A stretch of 64,000 nucleotides of DNA from Sphingobacteriaceae bacterium DW12 (GTDB taxonomy: Bacteria > Bacteroidota > Bacteroidia > Sphingobacteriales > Sphingobacteriaceae): contig JROE01000004.1 of assembly GCA_000783305.1 (NCBI GenBank), forward strand, positions 310,001-374,000. Reading direction: 5' to 3'. Shown in pieces: positions 56,008 through 64,000 of the stretch. Positions within the stretch are counted from its first letter, which is position 1; each line of letters starts with the position of its first letter. Below the pieces are notes generated by a model. That model was not told the DNA's origin. It saw nothing but the letters and a program-made list of their open reading frames with translations, and made no database searches. The translations under genes were made by a program, and so were the position numbers.

Positions 56008-56604
56008 CTAAATACCGGACAAAAGCGCAGCGACAAGTAAGATAGAAAGTGCTGGACGAGTCGTAAAATATTCTTTAAGGAAAGTATTCGCTTTGGTAAT
56101 ATGGTCGTTGACAGCGGCCTGCGAAATGCCAAGCAGTTCGCTTACCTCTTGATAACTCTTCTCTTCAAGCTTGCAGAGCCTGAATACCTGTTGACGCTGC
56201 GGAGGAAGCTGATAGATGGCCTGTTGGAGGATATGACGATATTCCTGGGAGAAAAGGTGGGATTCAATGTGGTCATAAGCTTCATGCATATGAGCCATGA
56301 AGTAGTTACGCATTTCTTTGTCACGGGCCGCTCGACGAAACATATCTATAACCAGATTTTCGGCGATACGAAATAGATAGCCTTTGATAGGTCGCTCAAC
56401 ATCTATGCTAGCACGATGATTCCACAGTTTAGTGAAAAGTTCTTGCAACATCTCCGAAGCTAGATCTGGTGATTTGAGCAGTTTCAACAAATTACCCATG
56501 AGTGGACCTTTGTACCGATCGTATACACGCTCAAAGGCTTCATAACTTCCAGCACGTAACTGTAAAAGCAAGTTTCTCTCATCATTTTGTTCGGGTGCAT
56601 CCAT
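56008..56604 (-). CDS. ECF sigma-70 factor of the second uptake locus
   Basis: 198 residues from ATG 56604 (MDAPEQNDERN); the frame extends to 56664 but the extra residues are not typical. Region 2: FERVYDRYKGPLMGNLLKLL and LQELFTKLWNHRASI; region 4: LPPQRQQVFRLCKLEEKSYQ and VSELLGISQAAVNDHITKA. The C-terminus is hydrophobic (LSILLVAALLSGI). It heads the FecR-SusC-SusD-hydrolase unit and presumably drives it. Confidence 0.92.
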   Translation of the reverse strand: MDAPEQNDERNLLLQLRAGSYEAFERVYDRYKGPLMGNLLKLLKSPDLASEMLQELFTKLWNHRASIDVERPIKGYLFRIAENLVIDMFRRAARDKEMRNYFMAHMHEAYDHIESHLFSQEYRHILQQAIYQLPPQRQQVFRLCKLEEKSYQEVSELLGISQAAVNDHITKANTFLKEYFTTRPALSILLVAALLSGI

Positions 56605-57277
56605 GCATTTAGTCAATTGGGTACGGCTAAAATGAGAATAATAAAGCGCCTTTGCAACAATCAATGATATATTATTAATCTCTTGTGAGCAAAAATTATA
56701 GAGTTAAGGAGGAGCAGAAATTGGTACTTGAGCTCGTCTCTTCAACTGATATTTGTGAAAAAACACCGCTTTTTGTCGTGCTTTTATTTTGACTTGGCTC
56801 TTGAACTCCTTTGAGGTTTTGATTATTAAGAACTAAACACAATGTTTCTGATCCAACGACCTTTAAATAATAAGTTAGCGGAATGGAGTCATTGTAAAAG
56901 GCTCTTTTGTTCAGAGGGGAAATACATGTCCATCTTTCTTCAACACTTAAAGAAATTTTTCTAGAGTAATAGTGGTTGAAATGACTAGTCTCCAATCCCT
57001 GATTTCTAGCTCCTATGACCTAAGTCCTGAATAATGACCAGTAACAATTGGACAGCGAAGGAGAAACCTCCCTAAAGTGCAATTAACCAACAGACTCCGG
57101 ACCAAGCCCGGAGTGACGTGCTGCTATGCGATATCCTGGAACAAAAATCACCGAACCGGTTGAAAAAAATGATATATAATAAAAACCGCTATATTTATCT
57201 TCAAGTAGCACATTGATCGGTATTGCTTCCGCGCAACTTGACCTTAAAACGAACATAACTAAATAGGCCTTATAGAG
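56605..57277. repeat. Intergenic region with composite dispersed repeat
   Basis: 673 bp. The left half (about 56700-56990) has no convincing gene. At 56985-57030 is a CTCCAATCCCTGATTTCTAG tract, then AATGACCAGTAACAATTGGA, AACCTCCCTAAAGTGCAATT, AACCAACAGACTCCGG and a hairpin core at 57093-57117 in inverted orientation. This is the rightmost copy in the window. The last 150 bp should contain the promoter of the plus-strand gene at 57278. Confidence 0.75.
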
Positions 57278-58483
57278 ATGATACCTAGAGGAAAACTATA
57301 CATCAGCAATAGCGAGTTGTTGACTGGAATTTTTTATTGCTTTACGGATGGCTTACAAGCTCAAAAAACAGACTTTGAATATCAAAATGGCAAGACACTG
57401 ACCTGCCTTTCGGTCCGCACGGCTTTCGATTTGGTTTTAACCTCACTGAATTTTCCAGCAGGATCTGAAATTTTAGTGACAGATATCAACATTCCAGATA
57501 TGTTCAAAATCATGACTGCTCATCATCTGGTCCCCATTCCACTACCTGTAAATAAAAATACACTAAGCATTTCGGCTGAGCAGTTGGAATCTGCTATCAC
57601 GTCAACAACAAAAGCGATATTAATCACCCACCTTTTTGGCGCGATTATGGACACTGATGAAGTAAATGCGATAGCCCAAAAACACAATATATTTGTATTT
57701 GAAGATTGTGCCCAGGCGTATGCCGGCAATCTATATGAAGGCAATCCGGCAACGGATGTAAGTATGTTTAGCTTTGGGCTCATTAAAACCAATACCGCTG
57801 TCCGTGGAGCAATAGTAAAAATAAAAGACCCTATATTGTATGCTGATGTGTTATCTAAAAATGAACAATATCCCGAACAACGAACCAGGGAATTTCTACA
57901 TAAATTACTTAAAGTCATAGTAATCAAACTCCTCACCACCAAAATTATCTATACGGTATTCTATAAGCTTATAAATGCTAGTGGAAAGGATTTTGATAAT
58001 GTGCTGGCCAGCCTGACCAAGGGATTCCCCAGTGATCAGCTTCTTAGACAGATCCGCTATCGTCCTAGTCTTGCAAATAAAAAGCTGTTACAAAAAAAGA
58101 TCCTCAGTTTTAAGCAAGATGAGATTGATGCTAGAATACAGTTTGCGAATGACATTCTACAAAATATTCCAGGTCATTATAAAATTGGAACGCTAAACAA
58201 AAGGCATACCCACTGGGTCTTGCCCGTTGAAACCCAAGACCCCAATGGCCTAATCCATTATCTGCTAATCAACGGCTTTGATGCTTCCCAAAAGGCTTCC
58301 AGCCTCATCAAACAACCAGGATCGGACTACATTCCTGCCCAAGATGACCTGACTCTTGAAAATCTTGTTTATTTACCAGTATACCCTGCCATGTCGACAA
58401 AAGACAGAAATAGGCTAACGCAATTACTAAATTCCTTTAAAGCCGTTACACTATTTTTTTTCTCTTCTTATGGGGCCTATTGA
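57278..58483 (+). CDS. Divergent DegT/DnrJ-family PLP-dependent protein
   Basis: 401 residues. Fold type I aminotransferase features: LSVRTAFDLVLTSLNFPAG, EILVTDINIPDMF, FVFEDCAQAYAGNLYEG, and a likely PLP lysine in MFSFGLIKTNTAVRG. The usual glycine pair after the lysine segment is lost (RGAIV). There is a long insertion (about 210-280) rich in basic and hydrophobic residues. It is not near sugar nucleotide genes except those left of the second uptake locus, so substrate is unknown. Confidence 0.78.
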   Translation: MIPRGKLYISNSELLTGIFYCFTDGLQAQKTDFEYQNGKTLTCLSVRTAFDLVLTSLNFPAGSEILVTDINIPDMFKIMTAHHLVPIPLPVNKNTLSISAEQLESAITSTTKAILITHLFGAIMDTDEVNAIAQKHNIFVFEDCAQAYAGNLYEGNPATDVSMFSFGLIKTNTAVRGAIVKIKDPILYADVLSKNEQYPEQRTREFLHKLLKVIVIKLLTTKIIYTVFYKLINASGKDFDNVLASLTKGFPSDQLLRQIRYRPSLANKKLLQKKILSFKQDEIDARIQFANDILQNIPGHYKIGTLNKRHTHWVLPVETQDPNGLIHYLLINGFDASQKASSLIKQPGSDYIPAQDDLTLENLVYLPVYPAMSTKDRNRLTQLLNSFKAVTLFFFSSYGAY

Positions 58484-58817
58484 AGATTTGTGAATAGGTA
58501 CGCATGTATCCCTTCATCTTAGTAGCTATAAATATGGACAGAGATTCGTATTCTCTTCCAAAGACTACACTATAACGAAGCTGCTTAGCGTCGATTATCT
58601 TCTTTTAAGATAAGTAATGCGCTAACCTCAAGCCAATTGGAAAGCATACGGTTCTGCTCTTTAATGCGATTGCTTTACGTCCAAAAAAAGACCAATTGGA
58701 AAGTCTGCATTTTATTTGTTAACATCGTAAACTAAACCATGTGGGCATGGACTGTATATCTACGAAAAGTGATAAAGTAAGCCCTATTTGGTAAATTTGT
58801 AATTAAAGGATTCAAAT
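58484..58817. other. Intergenic region with repeated word and promoter
   Basis: 334 bp without a gene. CCAATTGGAAAG occurs twice (near 58635 and 58692), the second inside AGACCAATTGGAAAGTCT, which is nearly palindromic. A promoter element for the DUF1275 gene lies at its right end. Confidence 0.5.
58792..58799 (+). promoter_or_regulatory. -7 promoter element before the DUF1275 gene
   Basis: TAAATTTG is a full match to TAnnTTTG, 18 bp before the ATG; the leader would be only about 12 nt. No clear -33 TTTG. Confidence 0.4.
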
Positions 58818-59555
58818 ATGTTCAGACATAGAGGAAAAGGTCGAACCTATTCCCACAATCTCAAATTAGCTTCCATTTTGTCAGGCGTAGCGGGTATTGT
58901 CAATATTACAAGTGTATTGGAACTGCATACTTTGACAACGAATGTAACGGGTCATTTCGCCTTTTTCTCTGAAGAACTCGTTTTGAAAGATTATAAAATG
59001 GCTTTTGCGTATCTATTCTATATTTTGTTTTTTTTGCTTGGGGCATTTATTTCCAGCCTCATCATGGAATGGGTATCCAAGTATACATCACAGGCACCTT
59101 ACATGATCCCCATCGCTATCGAAATCATTATATTGTCTGCCGTTGCCTTCTCAGGATTCTTACTGACAAAAGATTTTCAATATGCTATTCTTTTATCTTC
59201 AGCCCTGCTTTTTGCAATGGGTCTACAAAATGCTTTGGTAACCCGTGTATCGCAATCGGTTGTAAGAACAACTCATCTCACAGGATTGTTTACAGACCTC
59301 GGAATCGACATTTCTCGTATATTCTTTTTTAGAGACCGCTCTGATAGGATAAAACTTAACAAAAGCATTTATCTCAAACTAGCTATTATCTTTTGTTTTT
59401 TCGCAGGGGGTATAGTGGGAGGATTTGCCTTTCCATATCTGGAATTAAAGACACTTTTGTTTCCAGTGGGATTACTACTATTTACACTGTGGTATGATAG
59501 ATTGCTATTCAGATATTATACATGGAAACGAAAACTCAGAAGCGGCTTACACTAA
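58818..59555 (+). CDS. DUF1275 (YoaK-like) membrane protein
   Basis: 245 residues with about six hydrophobic segments. The N-terminal part LASILSGVAGIVNITSVLEL and TTNVTGHFAFFSEEL, then ALLFAMGLQNALVTRVSQSVVRTTHLTG and TDLGIDISRIFFFRDR match the DUF1275 family. Inner-membrane protein of unknown transport or enzymatic role. It is followed 59 bp later by a methyltransferase gene on the same strand. Confidence 0.88.
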   Translation: MFRHRGKGRTYSHNLKLASILSGVAGIVNITSVLELHTLTTNVTGHFAFFSEELVLKDYKMAFAYLFYILFFLLGAFISSLIMEWVSKYTSQAPYMIPIAIEIIILSAVAFSGFLLTKDFQYAILLSSALLFAMGLQNALVTRVSQSVVRTTHLTGLFTDLGIDISRIFFFRDRSDRIKLNKSIYLKLAIIFCFFAGGIVGGFAFPYLELKTLLFPVGLLLFTLWYDRLLFRYYTWKRKLRSGLH

Positions 59556-59614
59556 AGCTCAGCTCCTTCATTGCACAACCTCATTTTAACATAAAACAAA
59601 AGCACACCAAATAG

Positions 59615-60208
59615 ATGATTTTCAAAGCATTGAGACTGAACATAGATGTAAGAGATAGCATATTTAACGAACTCTATCCGCTCCATATCCAGAAATTAGC
59701 ACAACGCCATTGGACACCAGTGGCAGTAGCCAAGATGGCCGCTCAATATTTGGCTGAAGAACCCTATAAAAAAGTACTTGACATCGGGGCTGGAGCGGGT
59801 AAATTTTGTCTTGTGGGGGCCTCATGCACGGATGGGATTTTTTATGGAGTGGAACAACGGGAAGCTCTTACGAAACTGTCGACGGACATAGCAGAAAGAC
59901 ACCGCATCGAAAATGTCGAGTTCATCCATGCAAATATCGATCAAATCGACTTTTCGGACTACGATGCATTCTATTTTTACAATTCATTCTACGAGAATAT
60001 AGACACCTCATGCCCCATTGACGAACTGATACCAGCCCACAAAGACTTATTCTATTCTTATACAGACTATGTAAAGAGCCAACTCGAACAGACACCTGTA
60101 GGCACAAGGGTAGTAACCTATTGGAGCGGCGAAGATGAAATTCCAAGTGGCTTTCATCTAGACGCAACGGCCTACCATGGACTACTTAACTTTTGGAGAA
60201 AAAGTTAA
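59615..60208 (+). CDS. Class I SAM-dependent methyltransferase
   Basis: 197 residues. Motif I is VLDIGAGAGKFCLVGA (about 51-66), followed by FYGVEQREAL and ENVEFIHANIDQIDFSDYDAFYFYNSFYEN. Rossmann-type methyltransferase acting on an unknown small molecule or protein. ATG at 59615 is the only good start. Confidence 0.85.
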   Translation: MIFKALRLNIDVRDSIFNELYPLHIQKLAQRHWTPVAVAKMAAQYLAEEPYKKVLDIGAGAGKFCLVGASCTDGIFYGVEQREALTKLSTDIAERHRIENVEFIHANIDQIDFSDYDAFYFYNSFYENIDTSCPIDELIPAHKDLFYSYTDYVKSQLEQTPVGTRVVTYWSGEDEIPSGFHLDATAYHGLLNFWRKS

Positions 60209-60696
60209 AGAAGATACTGTTTATCAATCTAACTCAAAGCATAATATACCTCCCAATCCTTAAAGAACACTTGGAAGAGCTTCTTTCCGCCTCAACAACA
60301 CTAGCATGAATTAGTGAAAATCAAATTGGAACATGACAAATATTAGCTATTTAAAGGTTCTTATGGCATTTTCGAATTTGACAATAGTTACTTTGTGCTA
60401 AGCATCTCCCAAAATTAGCCAAGAGGTGAATAATATCGGATAACAAAGTAGTGAAGGCAATTTTTTCTTTTTGGCCAAACACCCAGTTGGCCTTTCATAG
60501 TTAACAACTCTGTGCTTCCTCCCGGAAGCACCAGAGTTCTTAATAATATAATACGAGGCCTTGCAATAGCAAAAATTTGCTACGTTATTCCGTGATTTTA
60601 CCAAAATTTACCTACTAAAAAAGCAGTAGATCCCATCCTTAGAATATTTATCTTTGTTTACAACCTTTTCAACATAGAGTCTAGTTTAAAAACTGC
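60209..60696. other. Intergenic region with a hairpin
   Basis: 488 bp without a convincing gene. AACTCT-GTGCTTCC (60506-60519), loop TCCC, and GGAAGCAC-C-AGAGTT (60524-60538) form a strong hairpin with one bulge, but no T-run follows on either strand. A possible promoter for the response regulator lies further right. Confidence 0.55.
60649..60656 (+). promoter_or_regulatory. -7 promoter element before the response regulator
   Basis: TATCTTTG matches TAnnTTTG, 40 bp before the ATG at 60697. The -33 element is not evident. Confidence 0.4.
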
Positions 60697-61323
60697 ATGA
60701 ATCAAAAATGTGTCCTTATTTTAGATGACCACCAACTGTTTGGTGAGTCCTTTGCTGTATTATTGGAAAAGTATACCGAAGTAGAAACGGTATATACATT
60801 TCAAGCTATATCTGATTTGATCCGTTTTTTAAGTCAACATAGTCGACAAAGGTTTTTTATCTTTCTGGATTACTACCTCAAAGACACCAATGGTCTGGCT
60901 GTGCTAAGCGATATCCGACGGCTCAACAAATTATCTAAGATTATTTTCTTGACCAGTGTCAGCAATTGGCAGGTCGTATACAATATCGAAAGCCATTTGC
61001 CGGATGCTATTGTTAGCAAAACCAGCGGCCTGGACGTTCTTTTGGAATGCCTCCAAACCGTCGACAAAGGTCAACGCTATCTATGCCCCTTTTTTGAAGA
61101 ATTAAAGAGTGAAAATCAAGATAGCCATCTTATTAGTTTCACGGCGCGCGAGCTCGATATACTCCGATTTTTCGTAGCGGGCTATACAATAGCGGAGACA
61201 GCGGAAAGGACATTTTTAAGTCGGCATACGATTGTAGCTCATCGTCGAAACATGATGGCGAAAGCCAAGTGCACCTCGATTAACCAATTATTAAACTATT
61301 CCAACCAATTTAAGTTGGTTTGA
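60697..61323 (+). CDS. NarL/LuxR-family response regulator
   Basis: 208 residues. Receiver domain with acidic pair Asp10/Asp11, phosphoacceptor Asp58 (FIFLDYYLKD), Thr86 and Lys108 all in place. LuxR-type HTH at about 142-200 (FTARELDILRFFVAGYTIAETAERTFLSRHTIVAHRRNMM). Partner of the sensor kinase gene that starts 99 bp downstream. Regulon is unknown. Confidence 0.93.
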   Translation: MNQKCVLILDDHQLFGESFAVLLEKYTEVETVYTFQAISDLIRFLSQHSRQRFFIFLDYYLKDTNGLAVLSDIRRLNKLSKIIFLTSVSNWQVVYNIESHLPDAIVSKTSGLDVLLECLQTVDKGQRYLCPFFEELKSENQDSHLISFTARELDILRFFVAGYTIAETAERTFLSRHTIVAHRRNMMAKAKCTSINQLLNYSNQFKLV

Positions 61324-61422
61324 TTTTTTTGACACGAGCATAATGCCCCTATACTGAATTGGCTACTACACCTGATAAAGTAAATCACCCCATACCTTTT
61401 AAATCTTTCATTGATTACCGCT

Positions 61423-63366
61423 ATGAATTCCATATCCTTCAAAAGAGCCGTCCCGATCCTATTGACATCCTTTTTTTTTATACTCGGATTTGGACCTGCT
61501 TTTTCTCAGGCTCCATCTGCAAGTCAAATAAAAATAGCGTATGATAAACTTGCCAAAGCTTATCAGGAGAAGCAGCTTTCAAAAGAGGCCTACTTAAAAC
61601 AGGTAGATTCGCTTGCTAGTGTTTTTTTGGGGCAGGGTATTCATTTTGAGACAAGAGATCTTTCTGACTACCTCGCCCTATACGAATCAATTGCATGGAG
61701 CGATGAAAACTTTAAATCAAATCGCTACAGTTATTATCAAAAATTCATGAACAACGCACGAATGTTTGGTAAAAATGGGGCTTCTATATACTATGCCGAG
61801 AAGATGAGCGAACAAGCTCGAGCAAATGGCGACGCACACCCACTAATCGAAATGTTGCAAAAATTCGATATTTATATAGGCCAGGGGCTATTTGACAAGA
61901 TTGTCCAAGCTTATGAAAAAGAAGAAAAGTATATCCGACAGCTACCTTCCTTGCTAAAGAACAACAAAGTGAAACCCGGTAGTGGCCTAGATGCTATTTA
62001 TATATTGCATCCAACCGTCACAGCATACCTTAAAACAGATAATAAGCGTAAAGCAAGGGAGACGGCACAGCTCGCAAACCAAATCGGCGAAGAGTTAAAA
62101 AGACAAGATAGTGTATCGAGACAAATACTGCTCAATACCGACCTATTTCTGATCAGCATACCGATTGCTATGGCCGTACACGAAAAAGACAACCTGGAGG
62201 TAGGGGCCTTATTGAAAAAACTAGAAGGATTAAAAACGACGTATAAAGATATAAATACCATCTATGTGGACGGCAACCTTTTTAAGTGGCGGCTACACTA
62301 TTTCTTGCAGACTCGAAACGCAGATAGCTTAAGCTTTTACATCAAAGAGATGGAAAAATATCCTACGTCCAGCAATAAGCAAAAAGCCCATATCGCAGCA
62401 TATAAAGGGGATGTACAAGCGATAATGGGCAATTATAAAGAATCTTATGATCTACTCCACGAGGCCATCACGCTTTATCAACAATCGGAGGCTGACGTGA
62501 CCGTCGAAATGGATACGCTACTCTATGCCCATACAGAGGCCGAGCATAATCAAATAGCACTGGAAAAGGCAGAGAAGGTGAAACAGCAACGGACCATTTG
62601 GCTGATCGGTATTTCTGGCTTAGCGGTGACCATCATACTCGGCATATACTTGCTCATGCAAAAAAGGAACAAAAAAGCCCAACAAATCATCTACGCGCTC
62701 AATGACACCGCAAATATACAAATTGCGCTTATGGAAGAGGCTCGTGACCAAGCGAAGCGCGATGAACAACACCGGCTGTCTCGTGAGCTACATGATGGTC
62801 TTTCGGGCACCCTAGCCAGCCTAAAGAACCGATTGGAAATTCAAATCAATTCATTAGACGGAGACTTCCAAGAGGATCTACAACAACTAAAACAGATGAC
62901 CGAACAAGTGTATGCGGAAGTGCGAGGGCGCAGTCATACGTTGTATGATAAGGCTAACACGGTTGACGAGAATCGCTTCAGACAGCATATAATCGATCTT
63001 GCACAAGCTGCATTCCCAAATGCAGTCTACGCTTATGACGTTATCATTGACGAGGATGCGCTAGATGGAACATCATTCGAATTTCGGAGTCACCTAATCC
63101 GCATCGTGCAGGAGAGCTTTGCGAATATACTGAAACATGCCAAAGCTACAGCGGTATCTATACTCATGTACCACGAACAGACAGATTTGATCCTTGAAGT
63201 CCAAGATAATGGTGAAGGAATGAAAAAAGCACAAAAAAGAGGATTAGGGCTCCAGAGTATGTTTACTAGAATTAAAGAAATGGATGGTAAGCTGGAGATA
63301 AAATCATCTGAAGAGGGGACATTGATCACCTGCATATTTCCTATCGATAGGGAAAGTAATGTTTAA
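61423..63366 (+). CDS. HisKA_3-type sensor histidine kinase
   Basis: 647 residues from ATG 61423 (a TTG at 61411 is also in frame). A signal peptide ends near residue 29 (GPAFSQ). A periplasmic helical, TPR-like sensor region runs to about 385, a transmembrane helix is at about 391-413 (TIWLIGISGLAVTIILGIYLL), then a HisKA_3 domain with phosphoacceptor His457 (LSRELHDGLSGTLA), and a HATPase domain with ESFANILKHAKAT, DNGEGM and RGLGLQSM. It should phosphorylate the preceding LuxR-type regulator. Confidence 0.92.
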   Translation: MNSISFKRAVPILLTSFFFILGFGPAFSQAPSASQIKIAYDKLAKAYQEKQLSKEAYLKQVDSLASVFLGQGIHFETRDLSDYLALYESIAWSDENFKSNRYSYYQKFMNNARMFGKNGASIYYAEKMSEQARANGDAHPLIEMLQKFDIYIGQGLFDKIVQAYEKEEKYIRQLPSLLKNNKVKPGSGLDAIYILHPTVTAYLKTDNKRKARETAQLANQIGEELKRQDSVSRQILLNTDLFLISIPIAMAVHEKDNLEVGALLKKLEGLKTTYKDINTIYVDGNLFKWRLHYFLQTRNADSLSFYIKEMEKYPTSSNKQKAHIAAYKGDVQAIMGNYKESYDLLHEAITLYQQSEADVTVEMDTLLYAHTEAEHNQIALEKAEKVKQQRTIWLIGISGLAVTIILGIYLLMQKRNKKAQQIIYALNDTANIQIALMEEARDQAKRDEQHRLSRELHDGLSGTLASLKNRLEIQINSLDGDFQEDLQQLKQMTEQVYAEVRGRSHTLYDKANTVDENRFRQHIIDLAQAAFPNAVYAYDVIIDEDALDGTSFEFRSHLIRIVQESFANILKHAKATAVSILMYHEQTDLILEVQDNGEGMKKAQKRGLGLQSMFTRIKEMDGKLEIKSSEEGTLITCIFPIDRESNV

Positions 63367-63468
63367 ATAAAAATCTGTACAACAAGGGGTATCACCTAAA
63401 TTGAAAATAAGCAATTTATAATTTAAGTGCTATCCCTTATCCATCTTTTAGCCACTTTTTGGCTAGAG
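63367..63468. other. Convergent intergenic region with imperfect hairpin
   Basis: AAGGGGTATCAC (63385-63396) and GTGCTATCCCTT (63427-63438) are an imperfect inverted repeat (10 of 12 pairs) between two convergent genes. It may be a weak bidirectional terminator; no T-run is adjacent. Confidence 0.35.
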
Positions 63469-63774
63469 TTATCTATCCTCATCCAAAATAACTTGGGGGT
63501 TATAGAACTCTCCATAGTATTTTTCTATCAAGCCAACAACTCTTTTCCTTTCATCGATGCTCATGACTTCATCAGTATTGTACCATTTTTTGATAGACCT
63601 ACTATAAATAATACCATGCGCTTCATCAATAGTACAAATCAACCCCTTTCCATTTTCTATAAAAAGAAGGTCATCTCCCTTTCCTAAAATACGAATCACG
63701 TACTGATTACCTGTCTTATCTTTAGCAAAATTTAAGTTTTCTATCGTCGACAGTCCACTAAAATAACAATCCAT
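63469..63774 (-). CDS. Small hypothetical protein
   Basis: 101 residues without signal peptide or membrane segment. The sequence looks like a folded mixed alpha/beta protein: NQYVIRILGKGDDLLFIENG, LICTIDEAHGIIYSRSIKKW, then a helical KRVVGLIEKYYGEFYNP. Size and composition are like many immunity proteins of contact-dependent toxin systems, but I recognise no family. No toxin gene is seen in the remaining 226 bp. Confidence 0.6.
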   Translation of the reverse strand: MDCYFSGLSTIENLNFAKDKTGNQYVIRILGKGDDLLFIENGKGLICTIDEAHGIIYSRSIKKWYNTDEVMSIDERKRVVGLIEKYYGEFYNPQVILDEDR

Positions 63775-64000
63775 TGGTTTTCCAGTTAAATGTTGAACAT
63801 CGGGCTCTTATCACAGCGAAAACGTTGTCCGCCAACCATCCCTAGGTTGTTGATCTAGACCAAGCCAGATTGATCAAAGTTTTCTGATTTTAATTTTTCT
63901 AAAAAAACGCTGTGTCTCACTGGATATATGTCCAGCTTTAGATTGATGTGCCTTGTTTTTCAAATATTATGCATAACATATCCAAAATTTTCGATTCCGG
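63775..64000. other. Right-edge region, nothing assigned
   Basis: 226 bp to the window edge. A short minus-strand frame (about 63860-63917, encoding HSVFLEKLKSENFDQSGLV) reads like a protein C-terminus but is closed upstream by a stop, so it may be a remnant. No feature can be supported. Confidence 0.4.

Noticed and set aside
56696..56995. 99-codon minus-strand frame upstream of the ECF sigma gene
   Set aside because: Low-complexity Ser/Asn-rich composition, no recognisable family, and its start lies at the edge of a repeat tract. It could be a decayed gene, but I cannot support it.
60506..60538. Hairpin as a rho-independent terminator
   Set aside because: No T-run follows on either strand and it is about 300 bp from the end of the methyltransferase gene.
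60398..60604. 68-codon minus-strand frame
   Set aside because: It crosses the strong hairpin at 60506-60538 and has no protein-like pattern.
63775..64000. Insertion-sequence end or partial gene at the right edge
   Set aside because: No terminal inverted repeat or long frame can be shown in the available bases.

Overview
The window looks like a chromosomal segment of a Bacteroidota bacterium, most likely Sphingobacteriaceae (Sphingobacterium or Pedobacter type). Evidence: four SusC-type receptors, three SusD lipoproteins, two ECF sigma/FecR pairs, TAnnTTTG promoter elements, and a sensor kinase with a LuxR-type response regulator. No rRNA, tRNA, CRISPR array, phage or intact insertion sequence was recognised.

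Layout. 1-9948: glycan uptake. A TIG/NHL lipoprotein gene and a SusC gene cut by the left edge lie on the minus strand; a TetR regulator, a small membrane protein and a plus-strand SusC/SusD pair follow, closed by a strong terminator. 10077-19346: a complete minus-strand uptake locus, transcribed sigma factor, FecR, SusC (with STN signalling domain), SusD, SGNH esterase, FAD-dependent oxidoreductase. 19655-44580: a Wzx/Wzy-type surface polysaccharide locus, nearly all on the minus strand. 45169-56604: a second complete sigma/FecR/SusC/SusD locus with a GH99/WbsX-like protein and two tandem paralogous hydrolases. 57278-63774: a DegT-like protein, a DUF1275 membrane protein, a methyltransferase, a NarL-type two-component system and a small unknown protein.

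The polysaccharide locus encodes five-step synthesis of UDP-ManNAc3NAcA (WbpA, WbpB, WbpE, WbpD, WbpI homologues), a UDP-L-FucNAc-type route (FnlA/WbjB, RmlD-like reductase, WbjD-type epimerase, WbuB-type transferase), an initiating sugar-phosphate transferase, an EpsG-like polymerase, a Wzx flippase, two more glycosyltransferases, an acetyltransferase, and part of a dTDP-sugar route (RmlA, RmlD, cupin epimerase). A winged-helix regulator with a degenerate nucleotidyltransferase-like domain heads it. The most striking gene is an L-2-hydroxyglutarate oxidase between wbpE and wbpA. WbpB-type enzymes dump electrons on 2-oxoglutarate, so this oxidase may recycle the 2-hydroxyglutarate by-product and close a cofactor circuit inside the operon.

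The AT-rich middle of the locus (about 24.5-36.5 kb) has no repeats, whereas both flanks carry a dispersed 25-bp hairpin element (15 copies counted, in opposite orientations on the two sides), two tandem arrays built around it (five units of 110 bp; four of about 70 bp), and degenerate CTAACTCCTA tracts always in one orientation. This resembles an exchangeable cassette in a repeat-rich frame.
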